A stretch of DNA of 64,000 nucleotides from Callorhinus ursinus (taxonomy: Eukaryota; Chordata; Mammalia; Carnivora; Otariidae): assembly GCF_003265705.1 (NCBI RefSeq), contig NW_020312968.1, positions 1,122,305 through 1,186,304 of the forward strand. The letters are read 5' to 3'. The notes under the pieces were generated by a model. It saw only the letters and a program-made list of their open reading frames with translations, ran no database searches and was not told the origin of the DNA. Every line of letters begins with the position of its first letter. Position 1 is the first letter of the stretch. This document shows positions 12,926-24,750 of this stretch, in pieces. A program made the position numbers and the translations under genes.

Positions 12926-14235
12926 AGTTAAAAGAACAAAACTACTCAGCTTAGAATTTTACGCAAATGAACCCAGATAAGCAAATACTTTTCAAAACCA
13001 AAAGAACCAAGGATCATTACCATGCTCTTGGACACTGGGTGGGGCTGAGGAGCTGCTCTGGTAATCCATTTGTGGCAATGAGACCAGAACCCTGGAAACC
13101 AAATTCAAAGTTGGTTCAAATTCTCCAGCTTCTATGAATCATGATGTCTTTTTGACGGGAGCATGAGGTGGAGGGGGAAGGTGGTCATAGCATGTCCATG
13201 GAAACTCCTCTTGCTCTATCCATGAGGAAACCTATTAGACCTCATTGCAAAGACCTGGTATGCATGATCCACTCCACCTCCAGCATCATTACTAATAAAC
13301 TGTGAATGACAACAGACCTTCTGTTTGATAATAAAAGAAGAGGATGAAGAGATCTTCTTGTAAGCATGATCAGTGCATGACAGAGCACTTCATTTCCCCA
13401 GGAGGCTGGACTCATTGTGAGAGTAATGAACTGGGCAGCTGGGACAATTTAGAAGAAGATGGCCATCCATTTCTCCATAGTGCTGTAAAGCCACTCTGAC
13501 TGCTTTTATGACCGGTTGAAGCTGGTATGCACTAGATTGGCAATTTGCAAAGCAATGGGAAGACTAAGAAATGTTCAGGAGTATGATATTGATTAATCTG
13601 CATGGAGACAATGCAGCATTTGGAGATCAAATCAAGAATTTGTCAAGCTTGCTTTTTAAAAGATTTCCCTTAAAAAGTGAATGACAGAAGCAATACTACT
13701 ATAACAATCAAAAGCAAAAAAGAAATAAGCTACTTCTAATCTCACAATTGTAACAAATCATGTCAATATCTTGTTCTCTGATCCATGTGAACAAGAAAAT
13801 GTCACACGTGGTGGAGCAGGAACAGGAATAAGTTTTGGAACTGGCAAAGGACTTCTGTGCCCTGGGCAATGATGTAATAAAGAGCTATGACACTGGATGT
13901 ACACAGTTAAGGGACAGTGGAGCGATATTGTAGCTCAGTGGAACCACGTGGAAGACTGACTTCAACTTCCAAGTCTTAAGAAATCACTGTCAGGCAAGTA
14001 ATTCTGACCTCAGTTACTACTGTGCTTGTGACAGTGTATAAGTACCTACTGGAGAGCCAGCTGTTTAGCCATATGTGCCTGGGTCACCACCATGCTTCTG
14101 CAATTCTAAAGGACTTCACCATGCTTCAGTGAATCCGTGTTCCACAGCGACACCAAATGGTGAAAGGAGAAACAACAGCAGCATAAAATGTGATCCTCTT
14201 TGGAGAATTAGAATTACTGGTTTGATTTTGTAGGC
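12926..14235. other. Unassigned; possible decayed insertion
   Basis: About 1.3 kb of mixed composition on the left of an antisense L1. Short in-frame stretches broken by stops occur, for example near 13460-13610. They could be a decayed pseudogene or old transposon, but I recognise neither. Confidence 0.35.
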
Positions 14236-14721
14236 TTTTTTTTTCCCCCTCCAGCTTCATTGAGATATAACTGACCCATCACACTGTATAAGTACAAGGT
14301 ATACAACTCGATGATTTGATACACTTATATATTGCAGAATAATAATCACAGTTGGGTTAGTTAACACCTCCATCACCTCATATAATTTTGGGGGGGAGCG
14401 AGAACATTTAAGATTTACTCTCTTAGCAACTTTCAAGTATATAATACAGTATTGTTAACTCATCATGCTGTCCATTAAATCCCCAGAACTTACCTTACAA
14501 CAATAACCATTGAACAAAATCTGCCCATTTCCCCTAACTCACCTTGCAACCACCATCTACTCTCTGTTCCTGAGTATGGCCTTTTTTAGATTACACATAT
14601 AAACAGACATACAGTATTTGTCTTTCTCTATCTTACTTCGCATAAAGTCCCCAAGGCCCAACGATGCTGTTACATATGATGACAGGATTTCATTCTTTTC
14701 CATGGCTAAATACTATTCCAG

Positions 14722-14769
<48 letters not shown>

Positions 14770-16125
14770 TGTACACATACATACCACATCTTTATCCATT
14801 AATCCATAGACACTCTTAAGTTGTTTCCATATTGTGGCTGTTCTGAATAGTGATGTAATGAAGATGAGAGTACAGATTATCTCTTCAAGTTCCTGGATTC
14901 ATTCCCTTTGGATATATACCTACAAATGGGATTACTGGTAGTCCCATTTTTAATTTTTTGCAGAACCTCTATAATTTTTTCCATAGTGACTGTACCAATT
15001 TATATTCCTATCAACAGTGCACAAAGGTTCCCTTTTCTCCACATCCTTACCAACACTTGTTATCTCTTGTCTTTTTGATAATAGCCATTCTAATATGTGT
15101 GAGGTGATATCTCATTATGGTTTTGATTTGCGTTTCTGTGATTAATAGTGATATCGAACACATTTTCATGAACCTGCTGGCCATTTGTATGTCTTCTTTG
15201 GAAAAATGTCTACTCAGATCTTCTGCCCATTTTTTAATTGGACTGCTTGTTTTATTTTGTTTTGTTTTGCTATTGAGTTGCAGGAGTTCCTTATATATTT
15301 TGGACATTAACCCTTTATCAGATATGGTTTGCAAATATTTTTCCAAGTCAGATTGCTTTTTCATTTTGTTGATTATTTATTTTCCTATGCAGAAGTTTTT
15401 TAGTTGGAGGTAGTATCACATATTTATTTTTGCTTTTATTGCTTGTGCTTTTGGTGTCATATCTATAAAAACAACTCTTGCCAAGATCAATGTCAAGAAT
15501 CTTTCTCTCTTTGTTTCCTTCTAGTTTTATGGTTTCAGGTCTTCTGTTTAAGTCTTTAATCCACTTTGAGTTAATTTTTTGAGTGGTGTAAGATAAGGGT
15601 TAAGTTTCATTCTTCCACACCTGATTATCTAGTTTTCCAAGCACCATTTATTGAAGAGTTGTTTATTCTTTCCCATTGAGTATTTTTGGCTCCCTTGTCA
15701 AATATTAGTTGACTGCATATGTCAGAGTTTCTTTCTGGGCTTTCAGTTGTGTTCCACTGGTCTGTGTCTGTTTCCAAGCTAGAACCATACTGGATTAATA
15801 AATGATTAATACAGCTCTGTAATATCATTTGAAATTGGGAAGTGTGATGCCCCCAACTTTGTTTTCTTTTTCACGATTGCTTTGGTTATTCAGGGTCTTT
15901 TCCAGTTCCATACAAAGGTTTGGATTTTTTTTTTCTATTTCTGTGAAAAATGCCATTGGAATTTTGACAGGGATTTCACTGAATCTAAAAATGGCTTTGG
16001 CTATCATGGATATCTTAACAATAGTAATTTTTCCAATCCATGTATATGGGATGTCTTTCCTGACTGGTCTCACAGGTTTTTTGCTTGCCTATCATCTGTT
16101 TTCAGTAGTGTGCTGTTAAATGTTT
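14236..16125 (-). mobile_element. L1 (L1MA/L1MB-like), 5'-truncated, antisense
   Basis: An antisense LINE-1 of about 1.9 kb. The 3' UTR lies at the left (poly-T then 'cagcttcattgagatataa' at about 14250). The C-terminal part of ORF2 (endonuclease/reverse transcriptase protein) runs to the right. Minus-strand frames at 15047-15364, 15625-15828 and 15825-16073 are ORF2 pieces, interrupted by stops and frameshifts. The last includes a recognisable ORF2 block with 'KIPMAFFTEIEKK' and 'KVGGITLPNFK'. It is 5'-truncated near 16120 and not functional. A (TC)n(TG)n microsatellite at 14724-14784 sits inside it. Confidence 0.93.
14724..14784. repeat. (TC)n(TG)n microsatellite inside L1
   Basis: Pure TC units (about 14 dinucleotides) followed by TG units (about 11) and 'tacacatacat'. 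It interrupts the antisense L1 3' region. Confidence 0.95.
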
Positions 16126-16177
16126 AACAGAGGGAGGAAAACCTTGACTTGTAGCATTTGCCAATTTCCATGGTATA

Positions 16178-16361
16178 AATACTTCTGCCATGGCCAATTA
16201 TGGCTGTGTTAAACACAAAGGGCTTGCAAAATTTCTGGAAATTCAGCAATAGCTAGAGCTGGCCTCATGGCTCCAAGAGTCTATTGCTGAATTTCCAGAA
16301 ATTTTGCAAGGTCTTTGTGTTTAACACAGTCATTCTTGAAATTGAACATGGCAGAAGTATT
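16178..16361. repeat. Long near-perfect inverted repeat (hairpin)
   Basis: The left inner arm 16204-16251 and the right inner arm 16282-16329 are reverse complements at 46 of 48 positions, separated by a 30-base loop. After a bulge of 11 versus 17 bases, an outer 15-bp stem pairs 16178-16192 with 16347-16361. The element lies between an antisense L1 and a sense L2. It could be a palindromic DNA transposon (MITE-like), and I do not recognise its family. Confidence 0.93.
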
Positions 16362-16399
16362 TCCACAGAGCACCCAGAGAGATTTTTGCAAAATGTAAA

Positions 16400-16945
16400 C
16401 CAGATCACATTGTTCCCTGTTCCTAACCCTACCTTGTCTTTCTATCACTTAAGATAATATTGAGTCCGTATCTCTACCTTACAGAGGTCTCTGGTTTTTT
16501 GCCTCTCCTACTATCTCCAATCTTGTCCCAGCCTATGACCTCCCTTGTCCATGGTGCTCAAGCCCACCCTGGCCTTTCTATTTCTGGCTTGCACCTAGCT
16601 CATATCCATCTTATGTCTTTTCATAGGTGTTTTCGCTGCTTGTAATGCATTTTTCCCATAACTCGCATGCTGGATCCCTCTTTTCATTCTGACCTCAGTT
16701 TAAATAGCTCCTCAGAGGACCCACCCTATCTTAAGTATTCCCCTAATAAATTCTGTATCACATCATTCCAATTTTATTCTATACATGAAATTCATGCTGC
16801 TATCTTCATTGTTTATTTATCTACCATCTAAGTGTCTTACCACAATGTAGTTGCCATGAGTGTAGTAACCTTGTCTGTTTTGTTCATGTCTGAAACCCCA
16901 GTGCCTGGTACATGATAGGTATTTAGTGAATATTTACAAAATCTT
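16400..16945 (+). mobile_element. L2 3' portion, sense
   Basis: L2 landmarks in order: 'ccagatcacattgttccc', 'gcatttttcccataactc', 'tcagaggacccaccctatc', 'gccatgagtgtagtaacc', 'ccccagtgcctggtacatga', then 'taggtatttagtgaatattt'. This is the 3' portion of LINE-2, including the end of the ORF and the 3' UTR. Confidence 0.85.
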
Positions 16946-16984
16946 TTTCTAATGAGTTGGATTTGATAACATGGAAGTCAAAAC

Positions 16985-17340
16985 CAACTTTGTTGTTTCC
17001 TTTTTGAGGTATAAATGACATATAACATTATATTAGTTTTAAGAGTACAACATAATGATTCAGTATTTGCATATATTGCAAAATGTTCACCACAATAAGT
17101 CTAGCTGATATTCATCACCATACATAGTTACAAATGTGTTTTTTTCTTATTATGAGGACTTTTAAGTCTCTAGCAACTTTCAAATATGCATTACAGTCTT
17201 AATAACTATATTCCCCATGTTGTACATTACATACACATCACTTATTTTATAACTGGAAGTTTGTACCTATTGTTTCTTTCTTTCTTTCTTTTTCTTTGCC
17301 CTTTCAACCCTATTCTATGAGTTCATTCTTTGCCATCTCT
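16985..17340 (-). mobile_element. L1M 3' UTR, antisense
   Basis: 'ttgaggtataaatgacat', 'gtacaacataatgattca', 'caccacaataagtctag' and 'ataactggaagtttgtacc' follow the reverse complement of the L1MA/L1MB 3' UTR. It ends in a (TTTC)n run at about 17274-17298. It may be the 3' end of the same old L1 whose ORF2 remnants lie at 18.57-20.28 kb, since the orientation and order agree. Confidence 0.8.
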
Positions 17341-18250
17341 TGGATAAATCTCAGGCCAGAAGTAATTTCTTAAAAATCTTTTTAGTCATAAGATTTATCT
17401 TGTTTCAATAATTAGCAAATTGCATCCATATAATATCAGAACTCTAGACTCTTATCTCACTCAAAGCTTCTTCCTTTTTCTAGGTCCCAACTGCCATAAA
17501 CTGAAACCCAAGGAAAAAGTAGGTATGGCCAACCTCCTTCCTCTTCCTCTCTCTCTACCTCCTCTTCTACTCCTCAGCTTCTTCTTTGGCTCCTTTATGG
17601 CCGGGGTGGAAAAAGAAGGAGAGAAAAGAGCAGACAAGATATACTTGATCAAAGCAATAATGATCTGGAATTAGTGTCATCTCTTGGGAGGTACAGAAAG
17701 CTGATTCCTTCTCTCTTGGGGCACTTTAACTGGGTTCCTTAGGGATCCTTTGCTGGGAGTTTGGCTGAAGCTATTTGGCGAGGACAAGACTTCTTATCCA
17801 GCTGCCACGTGGGACCCCCAACAACCCCTAGTTTTCCAACTAGCCTCCCTCACTGGGGTCTTATCTCCACCTCAAGGAGCCCTTCTTGAGTGGAATTCCT
17901 TATACCAGGAGCCCAGATCTGCTTGCCTCTTCAGCACCCATATTTGGACCTTGGGAAGTTTGCAAATTTGCCTTCCATTTAGTCAATGAAGTTTAGTGGA
18001 AGGGGAGCTTGTCCCCACACATTCCTCTTTTCATTGTTATCATTGTCGCAACTTCCAATAGATTCTCCATTTTAGATTTCTCCCTAGTACAAGATTTCTC
18101 CTGTACCTTGTGATCTAGTCCCTGTGCTCATTTGCAGAAGACTGCTAGAGAAAGTCACCCATAATTGTGCAGGCTGATACTTCAAGAGATGCCTTTGTGT
18201 TAACTAAATTGGAAACCTAGAACTATATGAAAAGTGTTCTGTGCAAGCTC
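17341..18250. other. Unassigned non-coding sequence
   Basis: No gene or clear repeat. A CT-rich run near 17540-17585 is the only notable composition. Frames here have no recognisable family. Confidence 0.4.
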
Positions 18251-18254
18251 ACAG

Positions 18255-18385
18255 GACATTGAAGTGTGAGGATCAAGCACACCTAAATCTGAATCCTGTC
18301 TCTATTATTTCCTAACTGACATCTAGTTAAAGAAGACTGTGCTTTAGTTTCCTATAGAAACTGGTTTGAGAATTTAAAATAATTA
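18255..18385 (+). mobile_element. MIR fragment
   Basis: 'aatctgaatcctgtctcta' with 'gtgctttagtttcctata' follows the MIR core in sense, diverged. Confidence 0.55.
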
Positions 18386-19086
18386 CATGTTTTCTTTCCT
18401 TTTTTTTTTTTGAGACCAGGCAACACTATTTAAGACTGTGTCTCTGACAGTTTATTTGTCAGCTGAATTACTAACCAGATGTGTTTTAGGGATGTGAATG
18501 ATAAAAAGACTATATTATATTTTTTTTCATTTTCTCTTTATGTGTCATAGCCACTTAATTAGATTTTCTAGGAGCTTTTCATTTTAACATTTTCTCCACA
18601 AAATATGGATTTATCAAATCAACTTTGTATTCTGATTCAGTGATTTCTACTTTTATCAGATTCTCTTTTCTTTAGATAAGTTTACTATTTTTTAAATAAC
18701 TTCTTAAACTGTTTTAATCACTTCTCTCATGTTTATTTTCAAATAGCATAAACACTTAAAGCTATGCACTGCTCTCTCTTTACCATCTTGGTCACATCTC
18801 ATAATTTTTGATGTGCAGAATTTAAATTTGAATTATATTTTAAAAAATCTGTATTGCAAAATTTGGTTTCTTTTAGTGCAATAGTTACTTAACATTATGT
18901 TTGTTTTATCTTAAAAGATTCATTTTTGTTTTTTTATTTTAAAATTCTTTTTATTGCTAATTTAAAATTTTTTTAAAGATCTGTACATGTCTTGGGGGCC
19001 CAGTATATGATTACTTTTGAGATATTTATAGAATCTTGAAAAGAATATGTAGTCTTGCTAGGTACGTGTGTGTGTGTATGTGAGTA

Positions 19087-19184
19087 TGAGTGTATAGATA
19101 TAAAAACATTCCATTTTTTAATTCCAATAAAATAAAATTCCAATGAGTGTATAGATATAAAAACATTCCATTTTTTATTCCAAT
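19087..19184. repeat. Tandem duplication, period 57 bp
   Basis: 'tgagtgtatagatataaaa' and the following bases up to 'attccaat' occur at 19087-19128 and again at 19144-19184, with a one-base indel. The 15-base spacer is itself A-rich. Confidence 0.85.
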
Positions 19185-19502
19185 AATTCCAATCTCCTAC
19201 ACCATTATGTTAGAATTAATTACTCTTTGTATTTTTATTTTTGCTTTTGAGTTATTGATGCTATTTTCATGATAAACTAGTATTACATATCCACTGTGAA
19301 ATGTTATCTTTTATTTTTAAAATTTACTCTTTAATGCTCTACACCCAGGCTAGTTACATCTTACATTAAAACATGTCAATTTAACATCACAAAAATTTTG
19401 CTGTTAGCCACATCTGGATTATTGTCTTTCATCAAGATAATTTAAACTATTTATAATTACTTTTGTACATTTTTAAAAACTTTTCTTTAAAATGTTTTTA
19501 CT

Positions 19503-19618
19503 TTTTTCTTCTTATTTATTTATTTTTAAGTAATCTCTAGACCCAACGTGGGGCTTGAACTCATGATCCCAAGATCAAAGCCACATGCTCTACTGACCGA
19601 GCCAGCCAGGCACTCCTC
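19503..19618 (-). mobile_element. Short Can-SINE, antisense
   Basis: Antisense of the short carnivore SINE form, which has the tRNA-like head and an abrupt tail. It reads 'taagtaatctctagaccc', 'cttgaactcatgatcccaag', then 'gagccagccaggcac'. There is no CT-rich body. Confidence 0.8.
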
Positions 19619-19768
19619 TCCTCTCTTTTACTATATTCCTGGCTCCATTTGTCTTTAGTGATTTCAAAGCTATAAATCCTAAGCTATTTTGTGGTTACTT
19701 TTAAGGTTTTCAAAATACAATCTTAACCCATATAAAACTAATTAGCAAAATAAAAAATGATTGTTCCT

Positions 19769-19952
19769 GGGGCACCTGGGTGGCTCAGTCAGTTAAGCGA
19801 CTGCCTTCGGCTCAGGTCATGATCCTGGAATCCTGGGATGGAGTCCCATGTTGGGGTCCCTGCTCGGCGGAGAGTCTGCTTCTCCCTCTGACCCTCCCCC
19901 CCCCATACTCTCTCTCTCAATCTCATAAATAAATAAAATCTTTTGAAAAAAG
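19769..19952 (+). mobile_element. Can-SINE, full length, young-type
   Basis: The head 'ggggcacctgggtggctcag' is followed by 'ttaagcgactgccttcggc' and ends in ataaataaaatcttt. A perfect 11-bp target-site duplication tgattgttcct flanks it at 19758-19768 and 19953-19963. Confidence 0.97.
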
Positions 19953-20280
19953 TGATTGTTCCTTACATAAAACGAAGGATGTACCAATTTTTACTTCTGT
20001 CTTTAAACCTTTTCATTTCATGATCTGTGTCAAAATAAAATCTGGAGTTGAGTTAGAATCAAATTGTAGTTTCAAATTATTTTTCCATACATTATGTGTA
20101 TTCTTCAGACAAACTTCAAAATTGAAACCATATTTACAATGTGTAGTTTTTTACAATGTTTAGTTTTAATTCTACTTTAATTGGTTTTACTCATTACCAA
20201 ATTTTTATGCCAACACCTTTGTCTTCCTAAATTCTTAATGTTGACTTTTCTCTTAGTCAATTGTCTTTTATCTATCTATT

Positions 20281-21104
20281 ATTATTTCACAAATAGGCGT
20301 GGATGGAATAGGATATGCCCACCTTCCTCTGTCCCCACCCATTTCTAAGAATCTTTCTTTCTCCTTTCCACATGAACAACTACTTGGTTTACTAGAAAAT
20401 ACTAGGGTTGGCATAGATACTAGAGAAAAGAGTGCATTCTGGTGGCCCCGCAGAAAGTATTTTCTTTGCATTAGAAAGATACCCGCCCATTTTTCTAGAT
20501 AGCATGAATGACATATCTTGTCTATTCAATTCTAGGAATAGGTAGTATATAATTGAAAGATCTCCTTGTTCTCTTTCAAGATAGCAACTGTGCAACAGGG
20601 GCCACCAATGCTTTGTCAGTTCCATTCCACAGACTTAGTTATAAGAAGGGCATCACTACTATAGTAGGTTGACTGTTATTCTTAGTTAAAATAGTGTTGC
20701 AAATTTCCTTTTTTTTCTTCTTTTGTTTTTAAAGGTGTTTTATTTAGAATTTTGGAGACATAGAACCAATGACTGCTAACCTAGTGCTATTTTTCAAGAC
20801 ACAGTTTCAGCCATCTTTGAATCTGGTCTAGCAGAGTACCTGAAGCTTCACTTCCCCTGCCCTCATTCCAAGTTTGTAGAGGATAGGAAAGCATGTAGAG
20901 TCCTAGGCCTGAACCAACTGGGAAATGTGTCCAACTACTAAATGAAGACTGAAGTTAGGAATATTTACTTGTCAATCCAAACCAGCATCTTTGATTTAGA
21001 GTCAAAGTTAGGAGCTTGAGAGAAAAGAAAGTTCAAGAACATGGGGGCTATTACATGTGCACAGAAAATTGGAATAAAAACTGGGTAGGAAACTGGATTT
21101 AATT
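20281..21104. other. Unassigned non-coding sequence
   Basis: Overlapping short frames occur on both strands at 20270-20625 but with no recognisable family. No repeat was identified. Confidence 0.4.
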
Positions 21105-21118
21105 AAGAGCAGGTTAGA

Positions 21119-21314
21119 GGGCGCCTGGGTGGCTCAGTTGGTTAAGCGACTGCCTTCGGCTCGGGTCGTGATCCTGGAGTCCCGGGATCGAGTCCCACAT
21201 CGGGCTCCCTGCTCGGCAGGGAGTCTGCTTCTCCCTCTGACCCTCTTCCCTCTTGTGCTCTCTATCTCTCATTCTCTCTCTCTCAAATAAATAAATAAAA
21301 TCTTTAAAAAAAAA
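21119..21314 (+). mobile_element. Can-SINE, full length, young
   Basis: Close to the young-type layout: 'gcgcctgggtggctcagttg', 'cgggatcgagtcccacatc' (tRNA-like B box region), CT-rich body, (AAAT)n and a poly(A) tail. A perfect 14-bp target-site duplication aagagcaggttaga lies at 21105-21118 and 21315-21328. Confidence 0.98.
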
Positions 21315-21469
21315 AAGAGCAGGTTAGAAACAAACAAGTTCTGGATAGTCCAGAGTTATTACCACAAAAGTAACTGGAGGACCCTCATCTTAACCTCATT
21401 AGTCAATGGATATCTGGTGAGGAGTATTTTCAGGTAGAATTACAGAGAAACGCATGGCCTATGGTAGTG

Positions 21470-22200
21470 TTTCAATATCTTCACTCAAGTTCTCAAAAAG
21501 CGGACCCTGAGATGAGGGTCTCTGTGTAAGTGATTTATTAAGAAAATGATCCCAAGAGATATTAGTGAGGAAGTGGTACAGTAGGACAAGGAGAGAAACC
21601 AAGAAATTATACAATTTCCGGGAATTTCTGGACCCAGTCCTATTCCACAGGAAGATTCGAGCATAAGTGATATCACCGAGTTGTCCTGCCACTAGGGTAG
21701 ATGAACTTTCAAACCTGCCATCAGTCAGTCCTTGTGTACAGTCTGCCTGTGAAATGTTGTAAACTCACAGATATTTCCAGCTATGTCTGGGGGAAGCGGT
21801 CCCAGTGAGGGTAACTTTGGAAGAAGGTTGCAGGTGGAAGTAGCTGTAAGTCAAGCAGGCAGAAGTCAGACGACAGGTGTAGGGAATAAGTAAAGGAAAT
21901 CTATAGGTATCTGGATAGTGCACCACCAGTGTCCCACTATGCTTCAGAAATGTGGGTGATTGTTGAATGAAGGACCAGTAAAAAGAAAAAAAAAAAAAAA
22001 AGCTTCAGGACACCAGGTGTGGTTTAAAGCGAGCAGTCAGGGTTTGGGAAGATTGAAAAAAAAAAACAAAAACAAAAAGTGGAAAGAAACAAAAAGGATA
22101 TGAATAAAGGAGAGAAGAGGTATAGAGATAAACCTTATCTTCCCCCAGATTATGACACATTGTAATTTGACTTACGCCTACAATAGAAAACACCCAATCT
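21470..22200. other. Unassigned; probably an ancient repeat
   Basis: 'gatttattaagaaaatgatc' and 'acagatatttccagctatgt' recall an old mammalian interspersed repeat that I cannot name. Poly(A)-rich runs lie at 21983-22000 and 22055-22080. Confidence 0.35.
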
Positions 22201-22424
22201 GCTGGTTTCTGCCCTAACTCAAAAACCTGTCCTTGAGTCCTAGAATTTACCTAAACTGATATAATATCCTCATAAGGGGTTTTCTCAAACCAAATCCCAA
22301 CCCATTTTCTCTGTGATTTTTCTCTTCCTTTTTGATGTCTTTTCTTGCAGGCTACCCAAGGTATATCCTACTTTGCATAAATGATAGATTTTCTCTCTAC
22401 TTGTAGGTTGGAATAGATCATTAT

Positions 22425-22570
22425 TTTCATTCACTCACTTATTTATTCACTCAATGACAAACATTTATTGAGTCTCTACTGTGAGACAGGAACTAGGAAT
22501 ATAGCAGGGAATGAGGTCTGCTCCTTCTCTCAAAATGTTTACAGGGACACACTTGTTTGTTATAACAGTC
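22425..22570 (-). mobile_element. L2 3' end, antisense
   Basis: 'tcattcactcacttattta', 'acatttattgagtctctact' and 'ggaatatagcagggaatga' follow the reverse complement of the LINE-2 terminus. Confidence 0.75.
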
Positions 22571-22599
22571 TCCATGACAGAGAAAATTTCACTTCTTCA

Positions 22600-22760
22600 A
22601 TAAGTTTATTTCACGAATTTATTCAAAAAAGTTTACTGAGTGTGTACCAGGTCAAGATTGTGATAAGTGCTATGGGAAATATAAAATCAATTCATCATGG
22701 ACATGGCTCTTTAGATGGTTATAGTTTATTTGGAAGTCAGAGAGCAGTGGCTAAAAAGCA
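22600..22760 (-). mobile_element. Second L2 3' end, antisense
   Basis: 'tttattcaaaaaagtttact' and 'gagtgtgtaccaggtcaaga' restart the antisense L2 terminus in the same orientation, immediately beside the first. This gives two adjacent L2 tails. Confidence 0.65.
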
Positions 22761-23695
22761 TTAGACAACCTCAGCTCAATCTCTAATTAGAGAAGTTGAT
22801 AATTAAAAAAGACCATGACAGTGGACTTAGCTTTTTTTTTTAACCATTTACTATATGCCAGGCTATGTTAAAACAAAAACAAAAACAAAAACAAAAAAAC
22901 CTCTTTGTGTTTTGTGTTTAGTATTAGTATCCTGTGAATTACAGTCTGTTTATTCCTATTCAGTAAATAAAGGAACAAAAGCTAAAAAGGTAAGTCATAT
23001 ATTCCACTTTATACCGTAAGTGGCTAAAATTGTCTTCAAATTGGGGTATTTGGCCACAAGTCTATGTCCTTTCTAATACACCATGCTGCACAAAGACTAT
23101 TTGAAATAGTATTTTTTTGCACTCTCCCATGGTAAGAAAAAAAAAATCTTTCTGTTTAAGAGGTCTCTAGAATTAACTGGACTGAAACTTAATAATGGAC
23201 TGAAAAAAATATAGAGAATGGAATTTATACAGTTCAGGAATAAGAAGGAGATCTTTAGGGCTTTCTCTACTCAATGTACACTTCAATGAGCATCCAGATT
23301 TGAGTACTTGAAACTCAACCAAAGCCCTGAACTCTCTGAAGTTCAACAACTACTAATGATTAGTCGGGCTAATAAATATGAAGTCTAGGTTATCATACCC
23401 CCACTATGTGTGAAAGAAAAAATCAATAATATCAGCTTCATATTAAATGAAAGCCCTCTGCCTCTCAAACAACCTCAGGGCAAATGTGTTTATGAACTGG
23501 AAGTGTGATGAACTCAGTGTTGGTCAAGGGGTCATCAGACTCCAGATATTCCAGAAACACCATATTGTTTATCACTACCTACTAAATCCATTCTATCTAA
23601 CATATCAGCAACAAATAATCCAGCACCCCTTCATGTAGGAATAGGTCAGAATTTGTGTTGACATTGGTTAGATTGCTTAGTTGTTGAATTTCACA
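22761..23695. other. Unassigned; (AAAAAC)n run
   Basis: An (AAAAAC)n tract lies at about 22871-22901, preceded by a short L2/MIR-like scrap ('tttactatatgccaggc'). The rest is AT-rich with no identified gene or repeat. Confidence 0.45.
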
Positions 23696-23699
23696 CAGC

Positions 23700-23800
23700 C
23701 ACACTGAGCTCATCAAACAACATTACTGAGCACCTAATATATACTCTGTGCTAGGTGCTGTGAGACACATCATAATGGCTTACAATACAATTGGGAAAGT
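23700..23800 (-). mobile_element. L2/MIR-like 3' end fragment, antisense
   Basis: 'gagcacctaatatatact' followed by 'ctgtgctaggtgctgtgag' and 'ggcttacaatacaat' resembles the L2 terminus in reverse complement. It is short and diverged, so the exact family is uncertain. Confidence 0.55.
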
Positions 23801-24140
23801 CAGTGGAAATATCAAAATCCCAGATTTTTCCAAGATAGGTATAACTCCAAGCATTGTGCCCCACTGATGACCAACAGGTCCTCATTTTTGGTTCAGAATA
23901 TATAAGCAGCATAGAAATTGCTATACATATGTATATAATAATTTATTATATATATGTAAATATATATTATGAAACACACTATTCAAGCTGCACAATGTAC
24001 AATAAATCACAAATGGCCTTAGTTCTTAAATACCTTTTGAATCGATCCATTTCCTCCATCTCCAATCCAGTTCTGATTACCAGAATTCAGCCCTGACCAT
24101 TGCCAACTGTCTTACCTGGATTACAGTAATAGGCATCTTT

Positions 24141-24182
24141 CTTTTGTTTTGTTTTTTTAAGATTTTATTTATTTGAAATAGA

Positions 24183-24220
<38 letters not shown>

Positions 24221-24364
24221 ACAGTTGGGGGAGGGGAAGAGGGAGAGGGAGAAGCAGGCTCTCCACTGAGCAGGAAGCCTGATATGGCCTTGGATCCTAG
24301 GACCCTGAGATCATGACCTGAGCTGAAGGCAGACACTTAACCAACTGAACCACCCAGGTACCCC
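24141..24364 (-). mobile_element. Can-SINE, full length, antisense
   Basis: It runs from 'taagattttatttatttga' through a (GA)n stretch to 'tgaaccacccaggtacccc'. The 13-bp flanking repeats aataggcatcttt / aatgggcatcttt at 24128-24140 and 24365-24377 (one mismatch) are the target-site duplication. Confidence 0.97.
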
Positions 24365-24652
24365 AATGGGCATCTTTTTTATCTCCTCACTCTTTAAAAC
24401 ACCTCAAAACATTGTTTTTTCATCCTGCAGAAAGATCTTCCCTCCCGTTCCCTTCCCTAGCCCCCTTCCCTCCCCTAGCCCCAACATGCATATTTTAGGT
24501 AACACAAACATTTTCTAGGTAACTTCCACTCATCCTTCAGCTCTCATCATGAATGTCACTTACTCAAGGATGGTTTCTCTGTTTTTTACATTACTTAAAC
24601 CACCTGAAGTATGCTCCCATAATACCCTTGCCCCTACCAAAGCAACCATCAT

Positions 24653-24750
24653 TTTTTTTTAAGTAGGCCCCATACACAATGTGAGGCTTGAGCTCAACAA
24701 CCCCAGGATCAAGAGGCGTATGCTCTACTGACTGAGCCAGCCAGGCACCC
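24653..24750 (-). mobile_element. Short Can-SINE, antisense
   Basis: A short form without the CT-rich body, ending 'tgagccagccaggcacccc'. A 10-bp target-site duplication caaccatcat lies at 24643-24652 and 24751-24760. Confidence 0.88.

Larger units (their letters stand above)
18570..20280 (-). mobile_element. Decayed L1M ORF2 region, antisense
   Basis: Reverse-complement ORF2 landmarks occur in order: 'ctatgcactgctctctc', 'gtcacatctcataat', 'gaaaagaatatgtagtctt', 'tttgtggttacttttaagg', 'aaaatacaatcttaaccc'. No long frame survives. Two Can-SINEs (19503-19618 and 19769-19952) and a 57-bp-period duplication interrupt it. Confidence 0.7.

Noticed and set aside
13460..13620. Possible processed pseudogene fragment
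   Set aside because: A short frame with stops; no protein family was recognised and there is no poly(A) tail or target duplication.
15829..16127. Plus-strand frames of 81-96 codons
   Set aside because: They are the antisense shadow of L1 ORF2, which is read on the minus strand here.
17461..17520. Possible exon after a pyrimidine tract and AG
   Set aside because: A splice-acceptor-like string alone is not evidence; there is no conserved frame or donor partner.
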